Below, in pieces: positions 14,295-25,395 of a stretch of DNA of 64,000 nt. Source of the stretch: Rallus limicola (lineage: Eukaryota; Chordata; Aves; Gruiformes; Rallidae); assembly GCA_022605955.1 (NCBI GenBank), contig JAKCOZ010000002.1:70598783-70662782 (forward strand), written 5' to 3'. Within the stretch, counting starts at the first letter, position 1; every line of letters starts with the position of its first letter. The translations under genes and the position numbers were made by a program. Below the pieces are notes generated by a model. The model saw nothing but the letters and a program-made list of their open reading frames with translations, was not told where the DNA came from and made no database searches.

Positions 14295-16269
14295 TTCATG
14301 CCAAGCTCCATCCAACTGACTCCCATCTATGCCTCTTCTAGAAAAGGAAATTGTATTTTGTAGCAGAACAGGAGACACAGAATTAGCATTATCAGGATAT
14401 TGATGGCTTGGCATCTATTATTACTCTATGCTCTTACCCAGAAGCTTCAGCACAATAGGGGTCCACAGCGAAAAACTCTTAGGTGTAAACATAGTTGCCT
14501 ATCACTACTTTTTGGTATCTCAGCCACATACAGATGGAACCACCCTAAAGCAAATCTACCCACCTTGAGACCCATGTTCATGTTTATGGTACCTTATAGC
14601 CATCTTCAAGAGATGGATGGAAGATTTTAGTGGATAATAGAGAGACAAACACATTCCCTGAAACAGGCAACCACTGAGACTGTTATTTCCAGGAACAAAG
14701 GAAACACTTGTAACTAAACTTTATCTTTCATAAACTTGTGCTAGTGCAGAAATGTATCTAAAAAAGATGACATTGGGGAGACAAATGTGACTTAACTTGG
14801 GCTGTATTCACAGTCATGACTTGAAGATATTCACAAAAGTAATAGTGTTTGTGGTATTTTAAGTGTGAATAAAGCATGATTCAATTTTCCTATAATTAGT
14901 CAAAATATATAAACCAGGACTTTACCATAAAAAGATTTCTATTAAGCTCATTTGAAAATCTGCCTTTCTAACACTCTTACTCCTTTCCCTATGAACTACA
15001 TTTACTAGAGGTTTGATACAATGAGAGAACAATACCAATAACCTTTTGGTTATATTCAAAATACAGAGAGCTACTGTCACCACTGCTTTAATTCAGTATT
15101 TTCTCTTTTTCCTGAACTTCCAGAATAGTTTTAGTGTCTGATCATGTTGCAGATGAAATAGTTATTTTGGCAAGCTGCCAACCAATTTCTGTTTGAAACC
15201 TAATATCTCTCCAACTGGCAATAGAAGTAACTGTTTGACCTCTTGCCTGTTGTTTGTTTTTTTGGATTTGTTTGGGGTTTTGTTGTTTTCTTCTTTTTTT
15301 CCTTCCTATTTGCACACAACTTATTCATAAAGATGTCATGGTTAAGTATGTTCCACCTGAGAAGCTCTTACTCCCTTCTGGTTTTCTGCCCATGAACCTC
15401 TGACTGTTAGGAACCAATACACATTGTCAAAAGTATTGCACAGCTTTGTATCAAAAACCTAATGAAAACTAATGCCATAAACCAAACTTTCACAATTAAC
15501 ATTCTGAAGGTATATAACAGCTTCAGAATGTTCTCCTTCTCTGCAGCATACCATTGCCTTGTACTGAGATGAGCACATGTCCATCCAGACATACGTTGAC
15601 ACCGAGTACACTGTCAGCAACAATTTCAGCTGATTGTACTGCTGCACAGGAAATGGGTTTTAAGAGAAAGGTCTGATAAACTGCAGGTTGAAGCAGATAT
15701 TCAGGAAGTGCTGAATTCCACCATCATGTTCTTCAACACTGTGAAATGTTCCCTTCACTTTTCTGCCTCATAAAAGGAAACGACCCAGGAGAGAATTTGT
15801 CGCTGTTGAGACAGGCAAACGACAGGTACAAGAGGTCTGGTGCTCAAGCAAAAAAGAAGAAACTGATTTACTTCTGTATCCTCAGTTTTATACACTTCTA
15901 CTACACATGTGCCCTTTTATTTTTGGTCTCTCAGGTATATGCTAATATACAACAGGTTGACGTTTTTCACTTCACTAACAAGGCTTATCTCTTCCCAGGT
16001 TCCTTTATCTGCAGTCAGCAAATTCCTTAAAATTGTTTTACTTCTCCAGATGTTTTACACTTTCTCTTTCTCACGGGTACACTTTAATATCTTCAAGGCA
16101 TAGCTCTATATTCTCAATCAAGGAGTCTACAGGCCCTCCGCAGTTCCCCACAAGAATGGACCTCAGTTCCTAATCCTAGTCGGGGTTCTACAGTGAATGC
16201 CATGAATATATCCCTGTCTTACTGTCTTCCCCATGCAACGGAGATAAGATACTGTCTGATCTCATGCAG

Positions 16270-16466
16270 ATCACAGAATCGTAGGGGTTGGAAGGGACCT
16301 CAAGAGATCATCGGGTCCAACTCCCCTTGCCAAAGCAGCTCCCCAGGACAGGTCACATAGGGAGGCATCCAGATGGGTCTTGAATATACCCAGCGAAGGA
16401 GACTCCACACACCCCTGGGCAGCCTGTCCCAGGGCTCTGTCACCCTCACTGCGAAAAATGTTCTCA
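16270..16466 (-). mobile_element. CR1 LINE 3' fragment, inverted
   Basis: Reverse-oriented CR1 tail starting ATCACAGAATCG and GGTTGGAAGGGACCTC on the plus strand. It closely resembles the copy at 55303-55516 and is probably of the same subfamily. The 82-aa minus-strand frame here is repeat-derived. Confidence 0.9.
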
Positions 16467-18380
16467 GTATTCATGACACGGGCTTGGTCCAGTACATTAA
16501 GGCAACAGTACAGATGCATTTATAGTGTATAAATCTGCCTTACTTCTGTTCTTTGCTGTACAGAAGGTAAACCTAATGGTTTGTAATGGTATAGCTAGGG
16601 CCACGGTAGGGTAATACTGGCATGACTACATAAACTAAGCAAACAAACAAATTACTGCCACAGCTCATATAACTGCTAGTAAAGATCTGTGTTTCGGTAA
16701 AACTTTACAAAGCGACTGAGGGAAGACTGGATGGCTTTGAAAAATGAGTTAAGAAAGCACATCAAGAAATTAAAACAGCTGGAAATGAAAGCTGTGTTGG
16801 GAATGCACTTGTTAAGTGACTCTCACACATCAGATAGTGAATTCTGCACAACCCCGGAGAGTTACCCGAGTGCATCACCATTAACAGTGATTTGAAGTTT
16901 CAGATAGAATCAGTGAAGCTCTTATACCTGAGCATGCAAAACAGCATCAATAAGCTACTGGCAGAAAACATGAAGATATGGATGGGACACAACTGCTCTG
17001 TGAAAACACAAAAGGTTCAGACCAATGAAAGGACTGTGAGCCTTTTAGATTAGCTGTCCACCTTTTCTGATTCTATCAGCTCATCTAATATAAGATACCC
17101 ATTTCTAGAGGCACTTGGGTTCTCCTAAATCCTGTAACTATCACAGCTAGAAGACTACCACAGTCGATTGTTAGAAATTCTACATTCTGCATTGTGATCA
17201 AGAGCACAAAGATTACTGAAAGTAACAATTTCACTGCAAACATGCTCAGAAGTCAAGGTTATTTCTGGGTTTCATAAAACCTTCTGTGTAGCTAATACAT
17301 TATTTCTGACACAACTCAGAAAAGAGAGAACAGAAAATAAAATATGTGAAGAAATGCAGAACTGGCATGGAGCCCTCAATTTCCAGCCAGCTCTGAGATG
17401 AAAGGGCCAGGTTTTGCAGATACTAGGAGAATCAGAGGGGAACAGAAAGTGGAGCTGCACCTGCTACGGAAACTATTTAACTACCTTGGATGGATCTCCT
17501 TCCCTGGAAAAAGGCAAGGCAGAAATAGAGAGGCCAATCATGCAGGGATTTATTTCAAGTTATGACATTTTCTCTGCCTCCAGAGGTTTCCTCTGAACCT
17601 TGAACAATGTCACCTCCTTCAGATTACCCTGTTCAGAACATTAGAGCTTTCAGATCAATGGGGTTAGGAAAAACATAATGACTGGTAAACTAGATCATTA
17701 ATTCTACTGGTTAGATAGAACCAACCTCTCCTTCTCCATCCAATTGAGCTTTGTGAAGTAGGAATGAAAGCTACATAAAAAACTCAAAAAACCCACCACC
17801 CAATAACTAAAGCTATAGTCTAATGACAGAAGAAAACAGCTATTTTGAGGAGTTGCCTTTTGCATCTGCCATTTTCAAACTAGGAAAAAATTAACATCTG
17901 AAGGTCACAGTGCGCCAAACATAACAGGGAGACAATAAATGCTACAAGCAAAATGAAATGAGAAATGCAGTTTTGTTTCTTCAGAGGCAATATACCAGAA
18001 CTAGGAGAGGAGTCTGTGACAGCTTTGGAGGCTCTGGAGGTTTTGCACAGTCATTCACTACATTCTGTGTAAGGGTTATTGGGATATATCTAAAATGAGA
18101 ATTGGGCAAGAAAGTGTCACACATAACTGCCCCCTCATCTGTATGTTGGCAAGGTGCTTGGATCCAGAAGTTTCAGCTAATTATTCACCACTTAAAGCCA
18201 CCTCAGCTACTGTTCTGAGCTGTAACAGGGATGATTACAGCCCTTCCACCTTCAAAGTATTGTTGAGGTACTTGGATTAACAATAAACAGCTAACCCAAA
18301 GAGAGATTATTGGTATGGTTTAAAACTGAGCATGTTTGCCAGAAAAATGTGGGAATTGTACCCTCAGCAGCAGCCACTGG

Positions 18381-18474
18381 TTTTGTTGGGGTTTTTTTGT
18401 TTGTTGGTTTTGGTTTTTTGTGTTGTTTTGTTTGGTTTTTTTGGTTTTTTTTTTTGTTTGTTTTTTTTTTTTTT
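18381..18474. repeat. T/G-rich low-complexity tract
   Basis: About 94 bp of T runs broken by G or GG on the plus strand (A/C on the minus strand). It generates spurious phenylalanine/lysine-rich frames on both strands. Confidence 0.9.
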
Positions 18475-19589
18475 ACACAATTTATGTGGAATAACTTACT
18501 TTTTAACATGAAGAGGAAACACTTTTTTCTATTTAAAGCATATACTTATGTCTTCCATTATTGATCTATTATAACTAGGACTCAGAGTAACCCATAAAAT
18601 CATTATTTTATGGTAAGTTGAAGTACATCACCACATTATTTTACTAAACTGTATTTGGTGCACTGTAGCTCTTCCACTGCATATTTTCCAGGAAACTTTA
18701 ATGAAGATGAAGCATTTAATGCCAGTAGGTTACATACTGCTAGCCACAAAGTACTGAAACATCTTTTTATGTATCCACATTCAATTCCCATTTGGCAGAA
18801 AGTGAAATGATTTTTTCCACACTCCATCAGTAATCTATGCTCACCCACGTCTCATTACAGACTAGAGTAAGGTCTGGTACAGCGGTGGCTCTAGCAAGTG
18901 CTATATACTGGAAAATGCTTTTTGTTAATACCTTGATTTGATAAAAATGATGACGTGCAGTCCTTGAACCGTAAGCTGAACTTTCCACAAAGCTGACCTC
19001 ACAGAAGTTATCTTGAGGCTGAGCCCACTGGGAGTGTTGGTACCTGAAACATGAAATCACCTCTGGTACAGTGTACATATCACTGCCCTCCCCAGGGCTG
19101 CCTTTTCCTGCACCGACCTTTCCCATGGAGGTGGTGGCAATCATCTGACAGCAAGCTTCAGTAGGTTTAGGTCTACATCATACAGGGTCTGTCATTAGCC
19201 CTTAGTACTCTTGCAGAGAGCAGAGACTTCCCTTATAGTCAACAAGCAAATGAGTTTTTGCTTCATAACTGACAGTCCTGAATGAAATGAGTAAATCAGT
19301 GAGATTTACCTGTTGTGTGGCTGTAACTGGCATATGGAGACAGCTCCTCTTTGGCCCAACAATCTTCACACAAAAACTTACACTGAGATTATTCCCTAAA
19401 GGAGGAACTAAGATATTAGTCTCCTTTGGCTCCTCTGTACTCAGTGGAGAAACAACCTTCACTCACAGAAGCTTGTCATTCACTGGTATCAGAAATTTCT
19501 ATACTCTGATACTGTTTCCCCTTAAATGCATTGAGAGGGAATATAATTAAAATAATAGTGATGAGAATTCTACATGAAAATTTTAACTA

Positions 19590-20682
19590 ATACACAGAAC
19601 ATTTATTTGTGTGTTAGTAAAGAGAGCAGGAACCATTAGACAAAAAAAACCCACAAACACACTAAAACTCCCAAACCAAACATCAAGCATGTTGTGGTTG
19701 TAAACAAGATTTCAAGAGCCAATCTTAACTCTTCTTTTGAGATAATTGCAATATACTCTTCACTGTTGTTGCAGGTTTGAAAGTTTACACATAGTGTGAT
19801 AAGAGATTCCCAATTTAAAAATGACAGTAAAACAAATAAAGTGAAATAATTTTTAATTCTTTTTTTAAATGTGCATTTGAATTCCATACAGATCTGTAAG
19901 GCACTCTCGTAGGTCAAAAAGCCCCCACATTCTTTCCAAAGTAAGGATAGTCACAAAGGAATGGCATGTACCTGGAATATAACCTTATCTGTAACTGATA
20001 AACAATGAAATATGAATGTTCAGATTTGGGATGCATTGCAATGTAATATCATTTCTGTATCATGACACCACTTGGGGTCAATATTGGCACTGTAAATTAT
20101 TTCTCATTGGGGTTAGGGGCTTGTATTCTCTTCATATCCCAGTAAAAAATAAACTCTTCAATAAATAAATATATAAAATAAATATTTGCTATCTGGAGAT
20201 ATATAAATAGGTCCATCCCAAAGAAAAGTTCCAGTTCTGACTATGATGCATCAACATCAGATGTCCATCACTGAAGTGGAGCCACTAAACTTCTTACACA
20301 GTTCTCAGGATTTAGTACTATTTTACAGTCCATTTCTTTGTATTTCTTCCAGGTGTTGTCTTATCCACATGATGTAGGTAATTCTTTGCTAATGCATGGA
20401 CCACAGGTAATCCAGAGAAAATTGTCAAAAGTTTGTTATTTTTAAAGAAGTCACACTCCAACTTCCCTCTGCTTACTGGCTACCAAGCAGTTCAGCAAAT
20501 GTGAAGGAAGCTGGTCCACTCTCATGTTTAAGGCTTTGTCTCCTGAATCCAAAGGTTAGAAAACACGCTTGCCTATCACAAAATCCAGCATCCTTGACCG
20601 CTGCAGGTTCCTCATGCTGGTATCACCATGAAAGCAGGGGCAACAGCTCCAGTACAGGTCTTTCCCAAAGTTGCATCCTTCC
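19590..20682 (-). other. FGF20: Probable FGF20 3' untranslated region
   Basis: Sequence downstream of the FGF20 stop on the minus strand. The first canonical AATAAA in the sense direction that I find is at 19607-19602, giving a 3'UTR of roughly 1.1 kb. A weaker ATTAAA lies at 19857-19852. The left end is inferred from the poly(A) signal, not seen. Confidence 0.45.
19602..19607 (-). terminator. FGF20: Candidate FGF20 poly(A) signal AATAAA
   Basis: AATAAA in the sense (minus) direction about 1.08 kb after the stop codon, followed within about 10-15 nt by the GT-rich stretch GTTCTGTGTATTAG, which could serve as a downstream element. It is the first canonical hexamer seen after the stop. Transcript ends could lie elsewhere. 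Confidence 0.4.
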
Positions 20683-20928
20683 TCAGCTATATCCTAAAAC
20701 ATCTTTGTACAGTTCTGGAACTCTTTCAGGATCCACAGGCCGGGGCAAGAAATGTGTGAATTTCTGGTGTCTTTTGGACCTTGCCCCATCTCTGGGGGTA
20801 CCGTCTTTGTTAAGTGCTACGAAGTATCGCCGCCCCGAATCTCCATGTTTGTACACGTTGGAGGAGTAAGTGTTGTACCAGTTCTCCTCAAACTGTTCCC
20901 TGAAGATGCATTCAGAAGTTAGTTTCTC
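20683..20928 (-). CDS. FGF20: FGF20 coding exon 3 with stop codon
   Basis: 246 bp encoding 81 residues (139-219) and TGA at 20685-20683. It begins [19 protein letters not shown] and ends in [11 protein letters not shown]. The acceptor is TTTCTGTAG. It includes the basic RSKRHQKF stretch, which in FGFs belongs to the heparin-binding surface, and the subfamily signature [11 protein letters not shown]. All 81 codons are open and in phase with exon 2. Confidence 0.97.
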   Translation of the reverse strand, partial: EKLTSECIFREQFEENWYNTYSSNVYKHGDSGRRYFVALNKDGTPRDGARSKRHQKFTHFLPRPVDPERVPELYKDVLGYS

Positions 20929-23900
20929 CTACAGAAAGAGTGAAGAAAAATGAGTCAAGCTGTCACTAGATGTCTGAACATACAAGAGAAAAATAAAATA
21001 AACAACATGTTTGAGGCTTTCTGCAGCCTTACTGCTCATCTAACTGTCTGCAAATCAAACCCAAGAAGAACACGTAGATCTGAACTGAGTTTGGAAGCCT
21101 ACCTTAAGCTTTATTCTTTTGAAACCCAGACCTCAACATATGCAATTTTGGATTTAAACATGAATTAGATCAACTGTTTCTCTCAGAAGGCATAACTTAC
21201 TTATGATTTAACTAAAATCCACCTGACTTAGAGGAACTGTATGATGTAGTTGTCTTGGGGCGTCTATTGCTCTAGAGATGAGATTTGGCAGAGGGCCTCA
21301 GGTGCAACGTGACAGATGAGGAAGATGTTTCCATGTGTTCTTTGTGGTATGCATCACTTCTCATATTTTAAGCAGGACTAAATCACAGAATAGTCTGTCT
21401 CTCCAGTTTTTTGGACTATCTCAAGATCTTTTAAGAATTGAAGGGAGAATCTAAGACTGTGATTATCCTGATAGTATTGGAAAAATCAAGTATTGTATTT
21501 CTGTGGTCATAAGTTGGCGTTACGTAATGGATAAAAATCAACAGTAGTAAGTACAAGCTGATTTTCATTCTTAAGTGCAAGTTACTACAGTTGGGACCTC
21601 CAGATACTGGCAGCACTCTTACACCATTCAGATTTTCAAGTAACAGTGGTACCTAGCTGTGACATCACCCTCCTTTTCCCTGCATCTGAAAGAATGCTTA
21701 TGTCAAAAAGCTGGTACCACCAACTGATTTGTAAAGTACCACCCATTGATTTGTAAAGGAAAATTAAGCTACAGATTAAGTCAGCATACTATATTAATTG
21801 TTGTTTATTTGTTCCATAACTATCCTTTTAACTTTTTTCCACTTGCTTTTGATGCTAGACTAAGTATTATGACACACTTGCAGAAAATTAGATAGCAGGT
21901 AACTTAAGTTCTGTTTGAATAGCTGGCTTAATTTAGCTACTTTTGTCATAATTTAAGAGAAATCTCTCTTATAACTTCCCTTCATTTAGGTCAGAGAAAC
22001 TTTTTGCATCAAATCCTTTGTATCCCAGACTATATATTATACATTTCAACAGGGAAAGCTGCCAGTGTTTTGTAAGCAAAGACAAGCTAAGCTAGCTACT
22101 TGAGGGGTCTGCATACTGCTAAGTGAACCAAAACCTCAACCTGTTGGAGCTGAGATGAAAGTGATACTTACAGAGCCATAGAGTTCTCCCTTCTCATTCA
22201 TTCCAAGGTAAAGGCCACTGTCCACACCTCTAATACTGACCAGTCCCACTGCCACACTGATGAATTCAAGGATACCTAAAACAGGAAAAGAGGAATTGCT
22301 TTAATTCAACTCATAAGCATATAATACATTAACAGCCAAAATGCAGTTGAAAACAAGTAGAAAAATGTACATATTTTACTCAGTGGGGCTCAGTTTCTCT
22401 GAAACTTCAGGTACTACATGGAAATATACACGACAGTCACAGAGAAGCAGTTTGAGAAGCCTCATCCAGGAACAAGAGCCCTATAGCCTTTAAGAAACCC
22501 TTATTTTTTCCCCTCTGTTGAATACGAACAGATTTCATTCAGTACTGAAGCTAAAGCCTCAGTACTGTGCAGTGGCCATCTACAGTGGTTATATGCAATT
22601 TGCTAAACTGCCTGTTCAAACACTGGAAGATGTGTTTTCAGGCAGTTCAAACCTACTTCACTTTATAGCACAACCTTAAAAACCCACATCCACTATTATT
22701 TGAATGGAAATCAAAGTACAGATGGGAATTTCATATAACAGGATCTACCCACAGGAGAGGGGAAAAAATAGAAAAGAAAAAAAAGAAAGAAAAAAAGTAT
22801 TTGCCAGACATCTTATCTAGCACATGGGCCCACACCTTTTGACACAACTTACTGTCTTGACTGCAGGCTTTTCATGTGCATGAAATACACTGCTTATTAG
22901 CTGTTTGGATTATAGCATTCTTTATACTGCATTTGCCCCAAAATGTAATATATATTAATAATATAAAGTGTTCAGGAGATGAGGCACTATTTGAAGCCTG
23001 AACTTGGCAAGGCTATGCCAACATATTTAACCAATTGATATGCACAGATTACAGTACACATAAAACATGAAAGAAAGGCAACGTGTGAACTGGCTTTTTG
23101 GAAGTTGTTAACAATGTAAACAAAGCCTCCAAAAGAAGCTGTTCTAGAATGATACCTAAGGTTTTGCTGTGCAGCATCAAACCCACAAAGCATTAAAAGA
23201 AAAAAAAAAAATCTGAATCTTGTGTGTGCAGGTTTAAATAGTGTATTTTATTTTGATGATGACTTTTTGTCTATTTGCTGTATTTCTGGTTACTCTTTGT
23301 CATTCAGGACCATTTTTCACTCTTAGACAGATGGACTGTCTGGGCTATACAATAATTTAAAATGTTTTGCATTTTAATTGAGCTTTGGCAGGTTTCTTAT
23401 TTATATAACCAAGCAGCAAAGAAAATAAATCCTTTCCAAAGGGTAAGCATTAGAAACCCTATTGCATGTAAATCATCCTAGTTTCCCAGTTCCTAAAGCA
23501 CAAAGTCCCATAAAAAGAGGTGGAGGTATTTTGTCTTTCTGGTATCATTTTCAAAGCCACCCTTTTTCAAAACTATAATAAGCAGGTGACTCAACCCACA
23601 AAGCAACCACATCAGACAAACCTGCCGAGAATAGTGGCAGAATAAAGGAAGAACATTTCTAAAAAGCCCAGTAAATGTTTGATCTGGGGCTAATTTTTTT
23701 TCTTCTTTTAAAGCCAAGATTTATTTCATGTTTACACGCTGTAGGAAATCTTCTTTCTGAGAAAAAACAAACCTGTCTGTTTGACTGCCACTCTTTTACT
23801 TCTGAAAACATCCATGTGTTATAAAAGCAATTAAGAGCCATTCCAGCAGATTGTTTTGGCTATGGGGAGGATGATAGGAAACTCTTTAATCACCTTTTTA

Positions 23901-24892
23901 CAACTGCTAAATCAGTGCACACACAAACCTCACGTACCACTGACAACGGCAGGTTTGTGCAATGTCCAGTTCCTACAACTACCATTTAGGGCTGACTCTT
24001 CTGTCACAGGAAACAATTTATGTTTTGGAGTTGTCTTTGCTACCCTTTGGCTTGCTGACAGAGGGAGCTGCCTGGGAAGCATTTTAAGGCTTTGAACAAA
24101 GAGGCATTTTAGGCCCCTCTGCTTCAACTTGCCATCCTGCAAAACCCATCAGTCCAACGCAGCCCAAGGCTCAGCCCGCCCGTATCCCTGAACTATGTTA
24201 CTCTACAAAGACTCGAGCGGCTCCGATACAGATAGCAAGCGCGAAAAGCATCCGCCTGACTTCGGACTTCTCCCACCGAACCTTCAGGCGCTACACGTGC
24301 CTGCAGACACCCAGCACAGGTTGCGAAGGGCAGAGGTGCACGCCTCTCGGCTCCCACGGGATGCGCAGCCCTCCCTCGCTACCTCGCCGCGGAGCAACAC
24401 CACGGCGGAGTAACGGCCGGGGTACCGCCGGTACCGAAAGCTCATCCCCCTGCGGCACGACACCCCCTCCCAGGAGCACAGCTGCCCACGCACGGGTACG
24501 CACACACTCGCGCTGATGTACGCGCCCGCACAGACATCCGCCCGAACACACGCGCTCCTGCACACGCGCCCGCGGGTCCTACCGAAGAGGCTGTGGTCCT
24601 GCCGGGTGCCGCGCACGCTGCCGTCGGGCAGGATCTGCAGGTGGAAGCCGGTGCGGCAGTACAGCTGCCGCCGCCGCAGGATGCCTTGCAAGTGCGCCAG
24701 GTCCGCCGCTGCCGCCGCCGCTGCTGCCGCCGCCGCCGAGCCGCCGCGGGTCACCCGCTCCGCCGGGGCCCGGCGGTCCCCGAGCAGCGCCGGGCGCTCC
24801 CCGGCGGGCGGCAACAAAAAGTGGGCGCCTACCGGCTGCCCCAGGCCGTCCAGGCCGCCCAGGAAGCCCCCCACCTCGGCCAACGGAGCCAT
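20683..24892 (-). CDS. FGF20: FGF20, fibroblast growth factor 20 (three coding exons, complete)
   Basis: Secreted paracrine growth factor of the FGF9/16/20 subfamily; family members bind FGF receptors with heparan sulfate and form homodimers. The spliced product is 219 aa, joined from 24892-24583, 22275-22172 and 20928-20683, with phases that fit exactly. The N-terminus [13 protein letters not shown] and the segment LLPPAGER match FGF20 and not FGF9 or FGF16. The FGF core runs from about residue 66 ([17 protein letters not shown]) to the end, with the two conserved cysteines at 79 and 145. There is no cleavable signal peptide. As known for this subfamily, the central hydrophobic stretch at residues 104-120 ([17 protein letters not shown]) probably serves as an uncleaved export signal. 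The FGF9 glycosylation site NGT is replaced by DGS. Human FGF20 is 211 aa; the extra 8 residues are explained by an alanine tract at 53-63. The ATG at 24892 gives the family N-terminus. A distant FGF9-like paralogue is excluded by the N-terminus and by the MICU3 neighbour. Confidence 0.97.
20929..22171 (-). other. FGF20: FGF20 intron 2
   Basis: 1243-bp intron with a consensus GTAAGT donor and a pyrimidine-rich acceptor. I see no further exon, repeat family or RNA gene in it; short open frames here have no recognisable content. Confidence 0.85.
22172..22275 (-). CDS. FGF20: FGF20 coding exon 2
   Basis: 104 bp encoding [17 protein letters not shown] followed by [18 protein letters not shown] (residues 104-138). 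The acceptor is CTGTTTTAG and the donor is GTAAGT. The length of 104 bp is the usual size of the middle exon in the FGF9/16/20 subfamily. The exon carries the central hydrophobic segment needed for secretion without a cleaved signal peptide. Confidence 0.97.
22276..24582 (-). other. FGF20: FGF20 intron 1
   Basis: 2307-bp intron. The donor at 24582 lies within GC-rich sequence and the rest is AT-rich. It contains a purine-rich A/G stretch near 22755-22800 and otherwise unique-looking sequence. No other gene is visible. Confidence 0.85.
24583..24892 (-). CDS. FGF20: FGF20 coding exon 1
   Basis: 310 bp encoding residues 1-103 plus the first base of codon 104, ending in QDHSLF-G before a GTAGGA donor. 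It contains the variable N-terminal region, an 11-alanine run at residues 53-63 encoded by mixed GCG and GCA codons (not a pure trinucleotide repeat), and the first beta strands of the FGF core. The exon is very GC-rich and lies inside a CpG island. Exon 1 of the FGF9 subfamily also ends one base into a glycine codon. Confidence 0.97.
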
Positions 24893-25060
24893 GGGGGCGC
24901 AGGGCGAGAGGGCTAAGGCGCGGCGGCGGATTGCGGCTGCCGGCCTCTCCCAGCGGGCATGTGGGGGTGCACGGCGGGGCCCCAAGCATGGGGAGCCGGC
25001 AGGGCCGAGCCGTGCTGAGCCGATCCGATCCGTGTCGGTGCGAGTCAGGCGGCGGGGTGG

Positions 25061-25094
25061 TGTTTATACGCCCCGCGTGTGTATATATATATAC
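25061..25094 (-). promoter_or_regulatory. FGF20: FGF20 core promoter with TATA-like elements
   Basis: Two TATA-like blocks precede FGF20 on the minus strand: GTATAAACA (25069-25061) and an alternating TA run at 25079-25094. If the first is used, transcription would begin near 25030-25040, giving a 5'UTR of about 140-150 nt. The combination of a TATA element with a CpG island fits a tissue-restricted developmental gene. The start site is inferred. Confidence 0.5.
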
Positions 25095-25111
25095 GGCGGT
25101 CCCCCTGACAT

Positions 25112-25124
25112 ATGCTAATGAAGT
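25112..25124. promoter_or_regulatory. Octamer-type / homeodomain composite site upstream of FGF20
   Basis: ATGCTAATGAAGT, an octamer variant (ATGCTAAT) fused to TAATGA, lies about 18 bp upstream of the alternating TA run. POU-domain factors are known to bind such composites. Only the motif is seen; occupancy is inference. Confidence 0.35.
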
Positions 25125-25288
25125 CCTCCGCGGGGAGGCTGCGTTTGAAATTGTAAACCGGCTTCCCCCCCTCCCCACCTCCTCCTCGCACCTTCCTCTG
25201 ATCTGAGATGACGGCGGGGAGGGAGCTCCTGGCTCGCCTCCTGCGCCCCGCCGCACGCGGGCAGGCACCCACGGCCGCGCACACGCGT

Positions 25289-25378
25289 GGGGGGGGAGGG
25301 GGGGGAGCGTGAGGGCGGGGGGAGCGAGGGAGGCGGGCGGCCTCTGCGCGGAGCGGGGCGGGCAGCGGGGCCCGGGCG
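25289..25378. repeat. G-run-rich tract with quadruplex potential
   Basis: Plus strand carries two 8-G runs separated by one A, followed by further runs of three to six G spaced by a few bases. This meets the usual pattern for G-quadruplex formation on the strand opposite to FGF20 mRNA sense, about 230 bp upstream of the putative TATA element. Confidence 0.6.
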
Positions 25379-25395
25379 GGGGCTGCCGGAGCATT

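Larger units (their letters stand above)
1..19589. other. Intergenic region downstream of FGF20
   Basis: AT-rich sequence with no gene that I can support. The two CR1 fragments and the simple repeats listed separately are the only recognised elements. Candidate conserved-looking AT/homeodomain-rich stretches lie near 3750-4070 and 8020-8200. Open frames are short, scattered, on both strands and lack family resemblance. In human the next gene on this side is MSR1; nothing resembling it is seen. Confidence 0.7.
24180..25395. promoter_or_regulatory. FGF20: CpG island over FGF20 exon 1 and promoter
   Basis: Sharp rise in G+C and CpG compared with the AT-rich flanks, spanning the end of intron 1, exon 1, the 5'UTR and the upstream region. 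The right part (25289-25378) is dense in G runs. Boundaries are judged by eye. Confidence 0.75.

Noticed and set aside
18291..18564. Phe-rich and Lys-rich frames on opposite strands
   Set aside because: They are translations of the T/G low-complexity tract.
18827..19144. 105-codon minus-strand frame downstream of FGF20
   Set aside because: No recognisable domain, no splice or promoter context and no matching neighbour exon; about the length expected by chance.
20501..20869. 122-codon plus-strand frame over FGF20 exon 3
   Set aside because: It is antisense to the coding exon; the minus strand carries the unmistakable FGF C-terminus.
24516..25118. 200-codon plus-strand open frame across FGF20 exon 1
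   Set aside because: It is antisense to a confirmed exon in a CpG island; the alanine-rich stretches are shadows of the FGF20 sequence and GC composition.
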